Made by a program: the position numbers and the translations under genes. This document shows, in pieces, positions 9,238-20,652 of a DNA stretch of 41,663 nt. Source of the DNA: Candidatus Cloacimonadota bacterium (GTDB lineage: Bacteria > Cloacimonadota > Cloacimonadia > Cloacimonadales > Cloacimonadaceae); the NCBI GenBank assembly GCA_029982875.1, contig JARRCD010000004.1:1-41663 (forward strand), given 5' to 3'. The notes beneath the pieces were generated by a model. It searched no databases. It saw nothing but the letters and a program-made list of their open reading frames with translations, and was not told where the DNA came from. Within the stretch, counting starts at the first letter, position 1. Each line of letters starts with the position of its first letter.

Positions 9238-9420
9238 CAACTGAGTCTGTTCAAAAGCACAACCATCTTCAGCTTCCCTGGTTTTCTTGGTGCAAAGCAG
9301 GTCGGCATTCCGTTATCCGTTATCCGTTATCCGTTATGCGTTATCCCCGAGTCCCATCGGGACGGCATATTTATCTGCATAATGCACAATATCTAAAATA
9401 CCGTTCCTCCAGAACTCAGG
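9238..9420 (+). repeat. Composite intergenic repeat, copy 1 (module A 9243-9309, heptamers 9312-9346, module C about 9347-9420)
   Basis: Aligns by eye with the reverse complement of 40921-41274 in the same module order. Confidence 0.85.
9312..9346 (+). repeat. Heptamer array, 5 units (GTTATCC/GTTATGC)
   Basis: gttatcc x3, gttatgc, gttatcc. Confidence 0.9.
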
Positions 9421-9474
9421 CTTGTCAAGTCTGCACTTGGGGTCGATATTTGCGCCCTTCGCATCATCAAACAA

Positions 9475-9500
9475 ATAAGGCGAGATTTCTCCCGCCTTAT
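9475..9500 (-). terminator. Hairpin terminator downstream of gdhA
   Basis: ATAAGGCG...CGCCTTAT stem with T-rich tract on the minus strand; T-run also on the plus side. Confidence 0.7.
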
Positions 9501-9519
9501 ATGCTTTTTAGAGGATTAA

Positions 9520-10875
<1,356 letters not shown>

Positions 10876-10892
10876 TTATTTTGTTTTTTACC

Positions 10893-10920
10893 AAAATAAA
10901 TTCAGGCACTTTTATGTCAA
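10893..10920 (-). promoter_or_regulatory. Candidate sigma70-type promoter for gdhA (TTGACA N16 TATTTT)
   Basis: tgtcaa at 10915-10920 and aaaata at 10893-10898 on the plus strand. Confidence 0.5.
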
Positions 10921-11109
10921 GCAAATCCAGACTATTTATCCCTTTTATATCGGGAAAGCAGGGGCATCTTCTGATTGTAAATTTGTTTAACGATTGCTAA
11001 ATGCAATCTCCTTGCATCTTGGGATCAAATTTTTCAGCACCAAATCTGGAGATTTTTCTTGACCTGAGAGCTGCTGATTGGTTCTTGTCACATAGTAAAT
11101 ATATGGAGA

Positions 11110-11877
11110 ATGAGCATGAGAAAGATCGATATCGCTACAGAAATTGATAAAATATCGGCGTTTTTGCGAGACTATCTGCAGGCCAGTGGATTGGGGAAGT
11201 ACATCATTGGGATTTCTGGTGGAATTGATAGCGCTTTATCTGCCGCTCTGGCCGTACAAGGACTTGGCCCGGAAAATGTATGCGCAGTTTTGATGCCTTA
11301 TAAAGGCAGCCATCCCGATAGTACTGCAGATGCCATCTTGCTCTGTGCACACCTAAATATCCACTATGAAACTGTAGATATTTCTCCTCTGGTGGATGCC
11401 TATTTTGACCGTTACGAACCGAAAGCAGATAATCTGCGGCGAGGGAACATGATGGCACGCCTCCGAATGTGTGTGCTATACGATCTCTCTGCCAAATATC
11501 ATGCTTTAGTCTTGGGCACCAGCAATCAAAGCGAGCTGATGACAGGGTATTTTACTCAATATGGAGATTCTGCCGCCGCCATAGAACCGCTTGGCCAGCT
11601 CTATAAATCCGAGGTCAAAGCTATGGCAAAAAGCCTGGGATTGCCCGCCAAGATTATCGATAAGACTCCCACCGCAGATTTATGGCCCAATCAATCTGAT
11701 GAGGCTGAAATGGGCCTTAGCTATGCCGAATTGGATGAAATCCTCTGGGCAATTAGAAATAAGGCTGAGCTGGGAAGCTTTGATCAGTCTCAGGTGCAGA
11801 TAGTAAACCGTCTGATAGCACGCAGTGCTTTCAAACGCTGTCCAGCTCCGATGCCGGAGGCTCCATGCTCTCTTTAA
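11110..11877 (+). CDS. nadE: NAD+ synthetase, ammonia-dependent short form
   Basis: IIGISGGIDSALSAALA, LGTSNQSELMTGYFTQYGDSAAAIEPLGQLYKSEV. Confidence 0.95.
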   Translation: MSMRKIDIATEIDKISAFLRDYLQASGLGKYIIGISGGIDSALSAALAVQGLGPENVCAVLMPYKGSHPDSTADAILLCAHLNIHYETVDISPLVDAYFDRYEPKADNLRRGNMMARLRMCVLYDLSAKYHALVLGTSNQSELMTGYFTQYGDSAAAIEPLGQLYKSEVKAMAKSLGLPAKIIDKTPTADLWPNQSDEAEMGLSYAELDEILWAIRNKAELGSFDQSQVQIVNRLIARSAFKRCPAPMPEAPCSL

Positions 11878-13040
11878 GCCGCAAAGACCGTTGCAAGAAT
11901 TGTCATACCGAACGGGCATTAAGACTCTGCCCCAGAAAGAACAAGGGTCTGTGCTGGAAATGTTGCAATGAATTGCGAATTGATCTCAATTGCCCCGAAA
12001 GCTGCCCGTATGCTCCAAAACTCGAAAAAGAAAGCCTCTTCCCGTCCTTTAAGGCGGATAACAATCACGAAGCCGTGCAAGCCATCAGATACTACATCGA
12101 TATCTGGATCAACAAGCCCAGCAAGGCGTTCCAGGATCTCAGCCCCAAAGAACTGGCCGATAAGGATCAAACTGCGGTTTTGGAGCTCCTGAGTGACTAT
12201 CAATATCCGGGGAACTTTCCGGTAGATTATCTGATGCAAAAGCTGGGACTTGCCTATGAAACTGAAGCTGAGGTTCATAGCGCGGAAGATATCGCTGCTC
12301 AATACCTTGATCTGATCATCGCACTGGATTTTGACAAGCTGCGTGAGCTAACCTTGAACCAAGCTCAGATCAAGGACTTGGATACTAGATATGCGAGGCT
12401 GATCCAAGCCATCCCCTTTTACAAAAAGCTCCGGCACTATAGCTTCATTCATAGCGGGCTTTCCGAAGATGGAGCTCAGAGCATTGTCTTTGTGGAGTTT
12501 AATTACCGCACGGAATACTGCTTCATCCTCCGCAACGTAGACAAGACCTGGTATATGCGGCAGAGTATAAATGGCAATCCCGGCTTATATTTCAAACAGA
12601 ATGAACTCTATCAAAAAATAGCCTCTCTTTTGGGGCAAGGGAAAGACGAAAGTGCATACAATGAGATCTCGGAAGCCTTACGCAGTTTCCCGGATAGCGC
12701 AGATTTGTACTATTACAAAGCTCTGTATTGGCTTCTGGTAAAACAAAATGCGAAGGCAAAGGAAGATTTTCTGAATTCCATTGCTTTGGACAATACATTC
12801 ACCCCTCCCTATATGCATCTGGGTCTGCAATATCTAAATGAGAAAGACTATAAAGAAGCAAAACTCTGGTTTGCCGCTCTGGTGCAGCTCGAACCTGATA
12901 ATGCCGATGCCATCAATAACCTGGCTATTGCACATCTGGCCGATGGTGATAAAGCACATGCTCTTAGACTTTGGCAAGAAATCCTGAAAAAATTCCCTGG
13001 CCATGAGATGGCAAAGAAGAATCTGGAACTATATGGATAA
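11865..13040 (+). CDS. Cys-rich N-terminus plus TPR repeat protein, uncharacterised
   Basis: CKNCHTERALRLCPRKNKGLCWKCCNELRIDLNCPESCPY; C-terminal TPR-like repeats; overlaps nadE by 13 bp, with GGAGG RBS. Confidence 0.85.
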   Translation: MLSLSRKDRCKNCHTERALRLCPRKNKGLCWKCCNELRIDLNCPESCPYAPKLEKESLFPSFKADNNHEAVQAIRYYIDIWINKPSKAFQDLSPKELADKDQTAVLELLSDYQYPGNFPVDYLMQKLGLAYETEAEVHSAEDIAAQYLDLIIALDFDKLRELTLNQAQIKDLDTRYARLIQAIPFYKKLRHYSFIHSGLSEDGAQSIVFVEFNYRTEYCFILRNVDKTWYMRQSINGNPGLYFKQNELYQKIASLLGQGKDESAYNEISEALRSFPDSADLYYYKALYWLLVKQNAKAKEDFLNSIALDNTFTPPYMHLGLQYLNEKDYKEAKLWFAALVQLEPDNADAINNLAIAHLADGDKAHALRLWQEILKKFPGHEMAKKNLELYG

Positions 13041-14115
13041 GTATTATCTCAAATTGGCTATCCATGCGGCTGAACGCTCACGCGGCAAATGCTCCCCCAA
13101 TCCATTTGTCGGTGCTGTGATCGTAAAAGACGGCAAGATCGTGGGCGAAGGCAATACCCAACCCTATGGCTATGACCATGCTGAAATGGTCGCGATCAAG
13201 CAAGCTAAAGATCAATGCCGGGGTGCCACGCTGTATGTAAGCCTCGAGCCTTGCTGTCACTATGGCAAGACCCCGCCTTGTACCGATGCCATCATTCAAG
13301 CGGGCCTTGCGAGGGTGGTAATCGGCATTATGGACCCCAATCCCCTGGTATCGGGAAAGGGGATCAAGGCTCTCAAAGATGCGGGAATCGAGGTTGAATA
13401 TGGCTATTTTGAACGAGAGATTACAGAACAACTCGAATACTATCTCTGTTATATCAAGCAACATCGGCCTTTTGTGATCTGGAAATGCGCTCAATCCTTG
13501 GATGGTAAATACGCGGCCAGCGATGGCAGTTCCCAATGGATATCCAATCCCGCAGCACGCAAGTATGTACACAAAGTCCGCTCTCAGGTAGAAGTAGTGC
13601 TGGCGGGGCTCAAAAGTGTGAGTGAGGACGATGCCATGCTCAATGTCAGAGGTCTGCGCCAGGCCAAACAACCTTTGAGACTAATATTGGATCCCTTTCT
13701 GGAGATTTCGCTCTCTTCCCGATTCGTAGCCAGCGCTAAGGAATATCCCGCCATGATCATGTATCATCAAGCAGACCCCGCTAAATGCGAAGCCTTAAAA
13801 GCAGCGGGGATTGAACTGAAACAGATCAAAGCTTACAAAGACGAATTGGACCTGCAGGAAGTGATGGCTGCACTATTTGAAATGAAACTCTATTCCGTAT
13901 TGCTGGAAACTGGGAATCGCTTGAGCGAGGCTTTCTGGAAAGCTGGCTTGGTAGATAAATGCATGATCTTTTACGGCAATATGATCCTGGGAGGCGATAA
14001 ATCCCTCTTCCGTAATTTTGACAGACACAATATCGATCACGCAATTCATCTGGAGAGAATTAAAGTCAAACGTCTGCAGGATAATATACTCGTTACCGGA
14101 TATCCTCTTCTGTAA
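13033..14115 (+). CDS. ribD: Bifunctional riboflavin biosynthesis deaminase/reductase RibD; start trimmed to MDKYYLKLA
   Basis: HAEMVAIKQA, LYVSLEPCCHYGKTPPCTDAII, C-terminal reductase domain; start overlaps the preceding stop. Confidence 0.95.
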   Translation: MDKYYLKLAIHAAERSRGKCSPNPFVGAVIVKDGKIVGEGNTQPYGYDHAEMVAIKQAKDQCRGATLYVSLEPCCHYGKTPPCTDAIIQAGLARVVIGIMDPNPLVSGKGIKALKDAGIEVEYGYFEREITEQLEYYLCYIKQHRPFVIWKCAQSLDGKYAASDGSSQWISNPAARKYVHKVRSQVEVVLAGLKSVSEDDAMLNVRGLRQAKQPLRLILDPFLEISLSSRFVASAKEYPAMIMYHQADPAKCEALKAAGIELKQIKAYKDELDLQEVMAALFEMKLYSVLLETGNRLSEAFWKAGLVDKCMIFYGNMILGGDKSLFRNFDRHNIDHAIHLERIKVKRLQDNILVTGYPLL

Positions 14116-14308
14116 ATCATCCGGACTCTTCAGACATATAGTTTGCATAGCATTTGACTCTCCTCCAAACTATGAAGCTTGGGCAATTCACCCCATACCT
14201 GTAACGCAACCAAGCCCGGCATCTCAAAACATATGGCTCAATCCGGCTTGATGAACCAGTTTCCTCTGCTGGCTTATGCAGCTCCTATGCACCTCCTGAG
14301 CACCTCTT

Positions 14309-14320
14309 GAGCCGGGGCTC
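14309..14320. repeat. Palindrome GAGCCGGGGCTC, shared with 35431-35442
   Basis: Direct match (GAGCCGGGGCTCAGGA) in two intergenic regions. Confidence 0.7.
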
Positions 14321-14389
14321 AGGAAGTCTTTGAGTAGTGCTTGGGAGGGACCCAGGAAAGCGGCTATGATCAGAGGGAGGGGGCGTTGC

Positions 14390-14431
14390 ATTATCCGTTA
14401 TGCGTTATCCGTTATCCGTTATGCGTTATGG
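14390..14431 (+). repeat. Heptamer array, about 6 units (GTTATCC/GTTATGC)
   Basis: attatcc gttatgc gttatcc gttatcc gttatgc gttatgg. Confidence 0.88.
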
Positions 14432-14512
14432 ATCGCGGGGTTCATATCCTGAGCTATAAGCTGCCACCCTCATTTGGTTTTTGACCCACTCACAACTCTA
14501 CCACTCACCACT

Positions 14513-16672
14513 TTATTTGCGCGAAAACTCAAAGATATCGTAATCATAGCCTAAGGATAGCATCGCGTTGACCTTGTGTCTTTCATTGATCGCGAATTGA
14601 ACGCGCAGGGGTGCTACCATAGTTTTATAACCGATTCCGGCATAGACGCAGTATTCGCTTTCTATGGGTTGATCCAAAAGGCGCTCTTCATCATAAGTAA
14701 GACCCTGAATTCCGGTCTGCAGATGCAGATTCCTGATCGGTTGCAAAGTAAAACCCAATTCATAAACCAAATAATGCGACGCACTAACTTCATAGCGGGA
14801 ATAGCCTTTAAAGCCATCAATACCACCGATGGCAAAGGGATCAAACTTATCAGAGGGCGTGGAATCAAAATATGTAGCGCCATTGAGGCCCAGCTTGAGA
14901 CTCAGGTTTTTTATGATCGGGATATATCCATCTGCCTCGGCACGCAAGCTGTTATACACATAATCGGAAAGCTCGTCATCTCTGGCAAAATTTAGCTTCC
15001 CCATGACCCTTGCCCCGCTATAGGGAAAATTGTAGTCATCCAAACTCTCATGGTATGCCTTTAGTCCGATTCCACTCACAGCATACTGTCGCGGTGGCAT
15101 ATTAGATTCTGAAATCCCGCGATATAATCTGGTATTGCTATGATAGAAAAAGAACTCTGCAATAGCGATATTATTTGTAAAGAGTCCTAATCCTGTAGTA
15201 GCTCCCCATTCCAAGGACCTCACGCTATTGATCTGGTAGTGATCTGAATTGTAACCATATAAGGTTTTCTCATTGATGTAAGGGAAAATGCGGTAATAAA
15301 TACCCCAAAAATCGCCGAAGTTTTTTACATAGTCTATATTCAGTTCGTTTTTCCCGCCCAGGAGTACAGCCGCCAGAAATTTGGAATTTTTGAGGAAAAC
15401 ATTATCTATACTAAGGATGGCACTGGCAGTGAGTTTTTCTACATCGTTGTAGGTAGTATTGAGAGCGATAGTTTTCGGCTCGCGTTCACGGACATGGATA
15501 TTTAATAAATAGCTTCCTTCGTCTAAGGGTTTGAGATCGGGATACAGGACATTGAAATACTGTGAATTCCAAGCTGTGCGGCAAGCTTGGATCAGCTCTT
15601 GGCGGGTGTAAGTATTTCCTGTATGTAATCCTGAATATTCTCTGATCTTGGCTGAGCTAAGATTGGTATTTCCAATCACTTCGATCTGGCTGATCTTAAA
15701 ACTATCCCAGTGAGGATCAAGCTTTTCTTTAGCTTCGGCGAAAGAGATCCCGGCCATAGACTTAAAAGCCCTGATCTCGGCAAGATGCTCGCGGGCATAG
15801 TTTTCTCCAATGCTGATAATCTCATCGATATAGCGAAAATCACTGGAAGAATACTGCAAGAGGTCAGGCTCGAGCAAGAAGTCGCATTGATCAAGATCTA
15901 CACTTAGATTTCGGGTAACTCCGATATTAATGGTTTGATCCAAAATATCTACAAAGCTTTTAATTTGGTCTGCGGTCCTCAGGGAAGAATTTACCTTGAT
16001 GCCAATTACCAGCTCGGCCCCCATGTTTCTAACCTGTTCAATGGGCAGATTCTGGGAAATCCCTCCATCAATATAGAAGTTATCACCCACTTGGAAGGGA
16101 GGGAGGATACTTGGAATAGATACAGAAGCTCGTAAAGCTTGCAAAAGAGAGCCGTTATTAAAGACTTTAGGCTCTCCGGTAACCAGATCTGTAGCCACGC
16201 AATTAAAAGCAATGGGAAATTGAGAAAAATCCTGAATTGTAGCGGCCCCAGCGACAAGCTGAAAGAGCTGGAGATTGAGGGAATTTACCTTAAATACGGC
16301 CGAAGGGAGCTGGGGAGTCCACCTGTTATCGAGTTCAAATACCACATTTCCGTATTCTGACCATCTTTTCTGACCTATATACAGATTTCGTCTACTGATC
16401 GTATCTTGAAAGAGCTCTGTCCAATCAATTGAGGTAGCGATTTCCTCAATCTCTGATGCCGAATAACCCATGGCATACAAAGCTCCGATAATCGCCCCGA
16501 TACTGGTGCCGGATATACACTCAGGGCGCAATCCCTCTTCTTCCAGAACCTTCAATATGCCGATATGAGCAAAGCCGCGCGCCCCGCCCCCCGATAAAGC
16601 GTAACCCACCTTTTGGGCAAAAACGCTGCTTAGGATCATCAATATGGTGATAACAAGGCTTATTTTTTTCAT
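14513..16672 (-). CDS. Patatin-like phospholipase with POTRA-like and C-terminal beta-barrel region (PlpD/type Vd-like)
   Basis: Signal peptide, GGGARGFAHIG, GTSIG, DGG dyad; POTRA-like FKISQIEVIGNTNLSSAKIREYSGL; barrel-like C-terminus. Confidence 0.9.
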   Translation of the reverse strand: MKKISLVITILMILSSVFAQKVGYALSGGGARGFAHIGILKVLEEEGLRPECISGTSIGAIIGALYAMGYSASEIEEIATSIDWTELFQDTISRRNLYIGQKRWSEYGNVVFELDNRWTPQLPSAVFKVNSLNLQLFQLVAGAATIQDFSQFPIAFNCVATDLVTGEPKVFNNGSLLQALRASVSIPSILPPFQVGDNFYIDGGISQNLPIEQVRNMGAELVIGIKVNSSLRTADQIKSFVDILDQTINIGVTRNLSVDLDQCDFLLEPDLLQYSSSDFRYIDEIISIGENYAREHLAEIRAFKSMAGISFAEAKEKLDPHWDSFKISQIEVIGNTNLSSAKIREYSGLHTGNTYTRQELIQACRTAWNSQYFNVLYPDLKPLDEGSYLLNIHVREREPKTIALNTTYNDVEKLTASAILSIDNVFLKNSKFLAAVLLGGKNELNIDYVKNFGDFWGIYYRIFPYINEKTLYGYNSDHYQINSVRSLEWGATTGLGLFTNNIAIAEFFFYHSNTRLYRGISESNMPPRQYAVSGIGLKAYHESLDDYNFPYSGARVMGKLNFARDDELSDYVYNSLRAEADGYIPIIKNLSLKLGLNGATYFDSTPSDKFDPFAIGGIDGFKGYSRYEVSASHYLVYELGFTLQPIRNLHLQTGIQGLTYDEERLLDQPIESEYCVYAGIGYKTMVAPLRVQFAINERHKVNAMLSLGYDYDIFEFSRK

Positions 16673-16685
16673 TATTTAAGTAAAC

Positions 16686-17270
16686 TTAGAACTTGGTAGA
16701 TGCTCCGGATGGCTTCTTTCCTGGGTCAAAAGCTCCCGTGGTGTCCGGGCTTACCACTTCCTGAAACACAAAATCTATCCTGCCGAATATACAAGACGAT
16801 TCGATATGGGTCGATTCTCCCGGATTTGTGCCCCGGTGGTAGTGGCTATCGCCAAACCCGTATTGATGCTTATTGGGCAATACAGTAGCGCCAAAAATAG
16901 TGCTGGGCTCGATATCATAATTCAAGTGCGCCGGGAGGATTACTTTTGCCGAACCGAAGATCACATTGATCTCTATATCATGGGCATATTGATCCAGATC
17001 AGTGAGGTCGATCTTACCACTGGAAAAGATCATATTATATTCGCCACTATTATTCACTCGGATATCCGATTTTCTTGATGCTTTGCTGCGAGAGACGTGG
17101 CTGGAACCTGTACCGATGAGTAACTTGATGCCAAACATGATGATGATCACAGCCAAAAAGATCTTGGCCAAAGGCAGATGGATATTGAATGTCTTCAAGA
17201 TCAAAGAGACGCCCCACAATACTAACAAAGTGCCCCAGAAGATATTACTAAAGAAAAAGTTCATTCTCAT
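16686..17270 (-). CDS. LiaF/DUF5668-like membrane protein
   Basis: N-terminal TM helices followed by beta-rich domain (NVIFGSAKVILP...STIFGATVLP...SSCIFGRIDF). Confidence 0.75.
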   Translation of the reverse strand: MRMNFFFSNIFWGTLLVLWGVSLILKTFNIHLPLAKIFLAVIIIMFGIKLLIGTGSSHVSRSKASRKSDIRVNNSGEYNMIFSSGKIDLTDLDQYAHDIEINVIFGSAKVILPAHLNYDIEPSTIFGATVLPNKHQYGFGDSHYHRGTNPGESTHIESSCIFGRIDFVFQEVVSPDTTGAFDPGKKPSGASTKF

Positions 17271-17286
17271 TTCCTCTCCGTGGTTA

Positions 17287-19491
17287 TTAGATGTTTAGAG
17301 CCTGTTCGTAAGCGCTCCTGAGTTCAAGAGCACAGACTGCGATATCCTCATTTATAATAAATTCTTGGGATGCTGTCACTTCGCCCAGTTCATGCACTTC
17401 TATCTGATATTCATCTGCCAATTTCATTATCCCGGCTTGATCCTGAGGTCGGAAGGAGATGATGATATTGGCGCCACTTTCCCCAAAATAGCTAATCGCC
17501 GGATGCTGCGGTATGGTAAAGCTGCCCTTGAAGCCAAAGGTCTGTTGAGGATGAAAACATGCTTCGGCCAAAGCAATGGCGAGGCCGCCTTCACTCAGAT
17601 CATGAGCACTGTGAAGCAAAGACAGTTCATTGAGCTGGATTATACATTGTTGCAGCCGTTTCTCCAAATCAAGATCAATTGTTGGAGGTCTGCCCGCTAC
17701 TTTTTGGTGAATCTGAGCGAGGTATTCACTGCCCCCTAAAGTCTTTGCCATCCCTCCCAAAAGCAGGACTTTGTCCCCACTTTGCTTGAAGTATTGGCTT
17801 TGGGCCTTGCGAAAATCCTGCATCAACCCGAGCATGCCTATTACGGGGGTTGGGTATATGGCGGCATGAGGGTTCTCATTGTAAAAGCTGACATTCCCGC
17901 CGGTAACCGGTGTTTCCAAAACCAGGCAGGCATCTTTCATCCCGCGAATGCACTCGGCAAACCCATAATAAACTTCGGGTTTATAGGGATTACCGAAGTT
18001 TAAGCAATTTGTGATAGCAATCGGGGTAGCGCCACTACAGGCTACATTCCGGGCAGATTCGGCAACAGCGGCTTTGGCCCCTTCATAAGGATCGAGGTAA
18101 CAATAGCGTCCATTGCAATCAGTAGCCGCAGCAATAGCTTTGTCGCTGTTTCGGATCCTGATTACGGCAGCATCGCTGCCGGGCTCTACGGTGGTGCTGA
18201 TACCCACCATATAATCATATTGGGAAAAAACCTTATGCTTGGAAGCAATATTCGGGCTCTGGAGCAATTTGAGCAGGACCTCGTTAAGATCATGATCAAG
18301 TGTGAGCTGGCTAAGGTCTTCATTCTGAAGCTTATCCATGTAAAGGGGACGTTTACTTGTGCGGGAATAAACCGGAGCCTTGCCCCCCAAAATCAGGTAT
18401 TCGGCCGGGATCTCTGCTTCGATCTGCCCTTGGTTTTTCACCCGCAGGAGTTTATCTGCAGTGATTTCACCTATCTGCACTGCATCCAGATCCCATTTCG
18501 CAAAAATCTTTAGTACCTTTTCGATATTATCCGGCTCCACAATCACCAGCATGCGCTCTTGAGATTCGGAAAGCATGATCTCGTAAGTAGTCATATCGCT
18601 TTCCCGTTGTGGCACTTTGCTCACATCAATCTCAATTCCTACTTCACCTTTCCCGGCCATTTCACTACAACTGCAGGTGAGTCCGGCAGCGCCCATATCC
18701 TGAATCCCTATGACTAATCCCGCTTGAATTATCTCCAAAGTTGCCTCTAAAAGCAGTTTTTCATAGAAAGGATCACCTACCTGAACTGCAGTTCGCTTTT
18801 CTTCGGATGCCTTGGAAAGCTCCAAAGAAGCAAATGTGGCTCCATGAATCCCATCCCGTCCGGTCTTCGCTCCTACGATGATGACAGCATTTCCCACTCC
18901 TTCAGCGGCTGATTTGGCGAGATTATCATGCTCCAGGAGCCCAATCGCCATAGCATTGACCAGTGGATTCCCCTCGTAGCAATCATCAAAATAGATCTCG
19001 CCCCCCACCGTGGGTACTCCAAAGCAATTGCCATAATCCGCAATCCCCCGCACCACTTCTGCCAGCAGGTGCTTTACTGCGGGTGTCTCAGGATTGCCAA
19101 AACGCAGCGAATTCAAAGCCGCAATTGGCCGTGCTCCCATCGTGAAAATATCACGCAGAATCCCGCCCACACCTGTGGCTGCACCATGATAAGGCTCTAA
19201 GGCTGAGGGGTGGTTATGACTCTCGATCTTGAAGCTGATAGCCAGATTGTCTCCGATATCAACAACGCCGGCGTTTTCTTCTCCGGCTTTTGCCAGCATC
19301 ATCTTGCCCTCTTTGGGCAGAGTCTTGATCTGCAAGATTGAATTCTTGTAACTGGCGTGTTCGCTCCACATCACACTGAAAATCCCCAGCTCCACCAGAT
19401 TGGGATCACGTCCCAGAATCTCCTTGATCGAGGCATATTCTTCTTTTGATATACCATGGTCGGCTATTACCTGATCTGTAATCTGAATCAT
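17287..19491 (-). CDS. purL: Phosphoribosylformylglycinamidine synthase subunit PurL
   Basis: 734 aa; [52 protein letters not shown]. Confidence 0.97.
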   Translation of the reverse strand: MIQITDQVIADHGISKEEYASIKEILGRDPNLVELGIFSVMWSEHASYKNSILQIKTLPKEGKMMLAKAGEENAGVVDIGDNLAISFKIESHNHPSALEPYHGAATGVGGILRDIFTMGARPIAALNSLRFGNPETPAVKHLLAEVVRGIADYGNCFGVPTVGGEIYFDDCYEGNPLVNAMAIGLLEHDNLAKSAAEGVGNAVIIVGAKTGRDGIHGATFASLELSKASEEKRTAVQVGDPFYEKLLLEATLEIIQAGLVIGIQDMGAAGLTCSCSEMAGKGEVGIEIDVSKVPQRESDMTTYEIMLSESQERMLVIVEPDNIEKVLKIFAKWDLDAVQIGEITADKLLRVKNQGQIEAEIPAEYLILGGKAPVYSRTSKRPLYMDKLQNEDLSQLTLDHDLNEVLLKLLQSPNIASKHKVFSQYDYMVGISTTVEPGSDAAVIRIRNSDKAIAAATDCNGRYCYLDPYEGAKAAVAESARNVACSGATPIAITNCLNFGNPYKPEVYYGFAECIRGMKDACLVLETPVTGGNVSFYNENPHAAIYPTPVIGMLGLMQDFRKAQSQYFKQSGDKVLLLGGMAKTLGGSEYLAQIHQKVAGRPPTIDLDLEKRLQQCIIQLNELSLLHSAHDLSEGGLAIALAEACFHPQQTFGFKGSFTIPQHPAISYFGESGANIIISFRPQDQAGIMKLADEYQIEVHELGEVTASQEFIINEDIAVCALELRSAYEQALNI

Positions 19492-20603
19492 TATCTACCT
19501 TTTACTAAACTTATCTTTTTGTTCATAATCTTATCCAAGAGAATCTGGAGGCGTTCTTCAATGATTTGGTAAGTCTTTTGGTAAACCTCAATATCGCTCT
19601 CATAGGGATCATCTATATCGCCCTCATAGCCTGTGATCTCATTAAGGGTCAGGATCTTGTGTCTGGAATCCGGATTTGCTTCCCGCAAGAAATTCCGCTG
19701 CCGCTCTTCCATCGTTAAAACCAACCAGGATGCCGCCACCATTTGCTGAGTGATCTGCTTGGAGACGTGTTCCTGAGCTTCTGTGATGCCATTTTCCATC
19801 AGTAATTGCAGCGCGGGGAGCGACATCATATGCCCCCCTTCCAAAAGTCCACAGCTATCACAGCTCAAGCTCAGATTGTGTTCCTGGATCATCTTACGAA
19901 AGAGCTTCTCGGCTATGGGACTACGACAGATATTGGCAGTACAAACAAACATGATGAGCGGTTTGTAAAATGATCGTTTGATCTCGTAATAGGGAACAGA
20001 ACCCTCCCGTAGACATTTGATAGCTTCCTCTCCAGAATCTGTGGCTTCGATATATTCCACCAAAGTAGAGGCCACGGCACCGGGTTGGATCGCTTTTGGA
20101 TGGGGATAGAGGGCAAAATCAAACCATGATGCAAAAACCCTTTCCAAGCGTCCCACATCATTTTCAGCCGGAAGTTGGGAATAATTTACAGAAGTGCTCA
20201 CAATGGGTTCATCCAGTAGCTCTATAAATAGCCTTAACAAAGGGTCTGTGGGCACTCGAAAGGCAACTTTGCCATCTACAGCAACATGCTCAAAACGGCT
20301 ATCATCTACTTTGAAGGCTATGCTGAGATTGCCGGGGAAATATTGCTGCATGAGCGCGTAAACCCGCTCCGGAACTTTGATATTATCCTCGTTAAACCAG
20401 AGGATATCCGGCACCAATACTATCATTCCGGGATTTCCCCGCTGTTTATTTGCGTTGATTCTCTGTATTGCGGCATGAGCAGAAACCCTGGCCCCGATGC
20501 CCCACATATTTCCGGTATAATGGAGGATAGTGGCATCAGTTAAAGGGTTTTTCTGCAGTATGCTATTCAATTTCTTGGGCGAGGGATTTTTCACTTTCAA
20601 CAT
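19491..20603 (-). CDS. Fusion protein: Sua5/YrdC-like N-terminus plus low-molecular-weight protein tyrosine phosphatase
   Basis: C-terminal [16 protein letters not shown] (CX5R) and DDPY; N-terminal YrdC-like region ([13 protein letters not shown]...STSVNYS). Confidence 0.85.
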   Translation of the reverse strand: MLKVKNPSPKKLNSILQKNPLTDATILHYTGNMWGIGARVSAHAAIQRINANKQRGNPGMIVLVPDILWFNEDNIKVPERVYALMQQYFPGNLSIAFKVDDSRFEHVAVDGKVAFRVPTDPLLRLFIELLDEPIVSTSVNYSQLPAENDVGRLERVFASWFDFALYPHPKAIQPGAVASTLVEYIEATDSGEEAIKCLREGSVPYYEIKRSFYKPLIMFVCTANICRSPIAEKLFRKMIQEHNLSLSCDSCGLLEGGHMMSLPALQLLMENGITEAQEHVSKQITQQMVAASWLVLTMEERQRNFLREANPDSRHKILTLNEITGYEGDIDDPYESDIEVYQKTYQIIEERLQILLDKIMNKKISLVKGR

Positions 20604-20652
20604 CTTTTTCCTTTATTATCAATTCCTGGACTGAGAGTCATGAGGTCCTGCA

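Noticed and set aside
10921-11109. Riboswitch upstream of nadE
   Set aside because: No recognisable conserved aptamer motif in the leader by eye; a covariance-model search would be needed.
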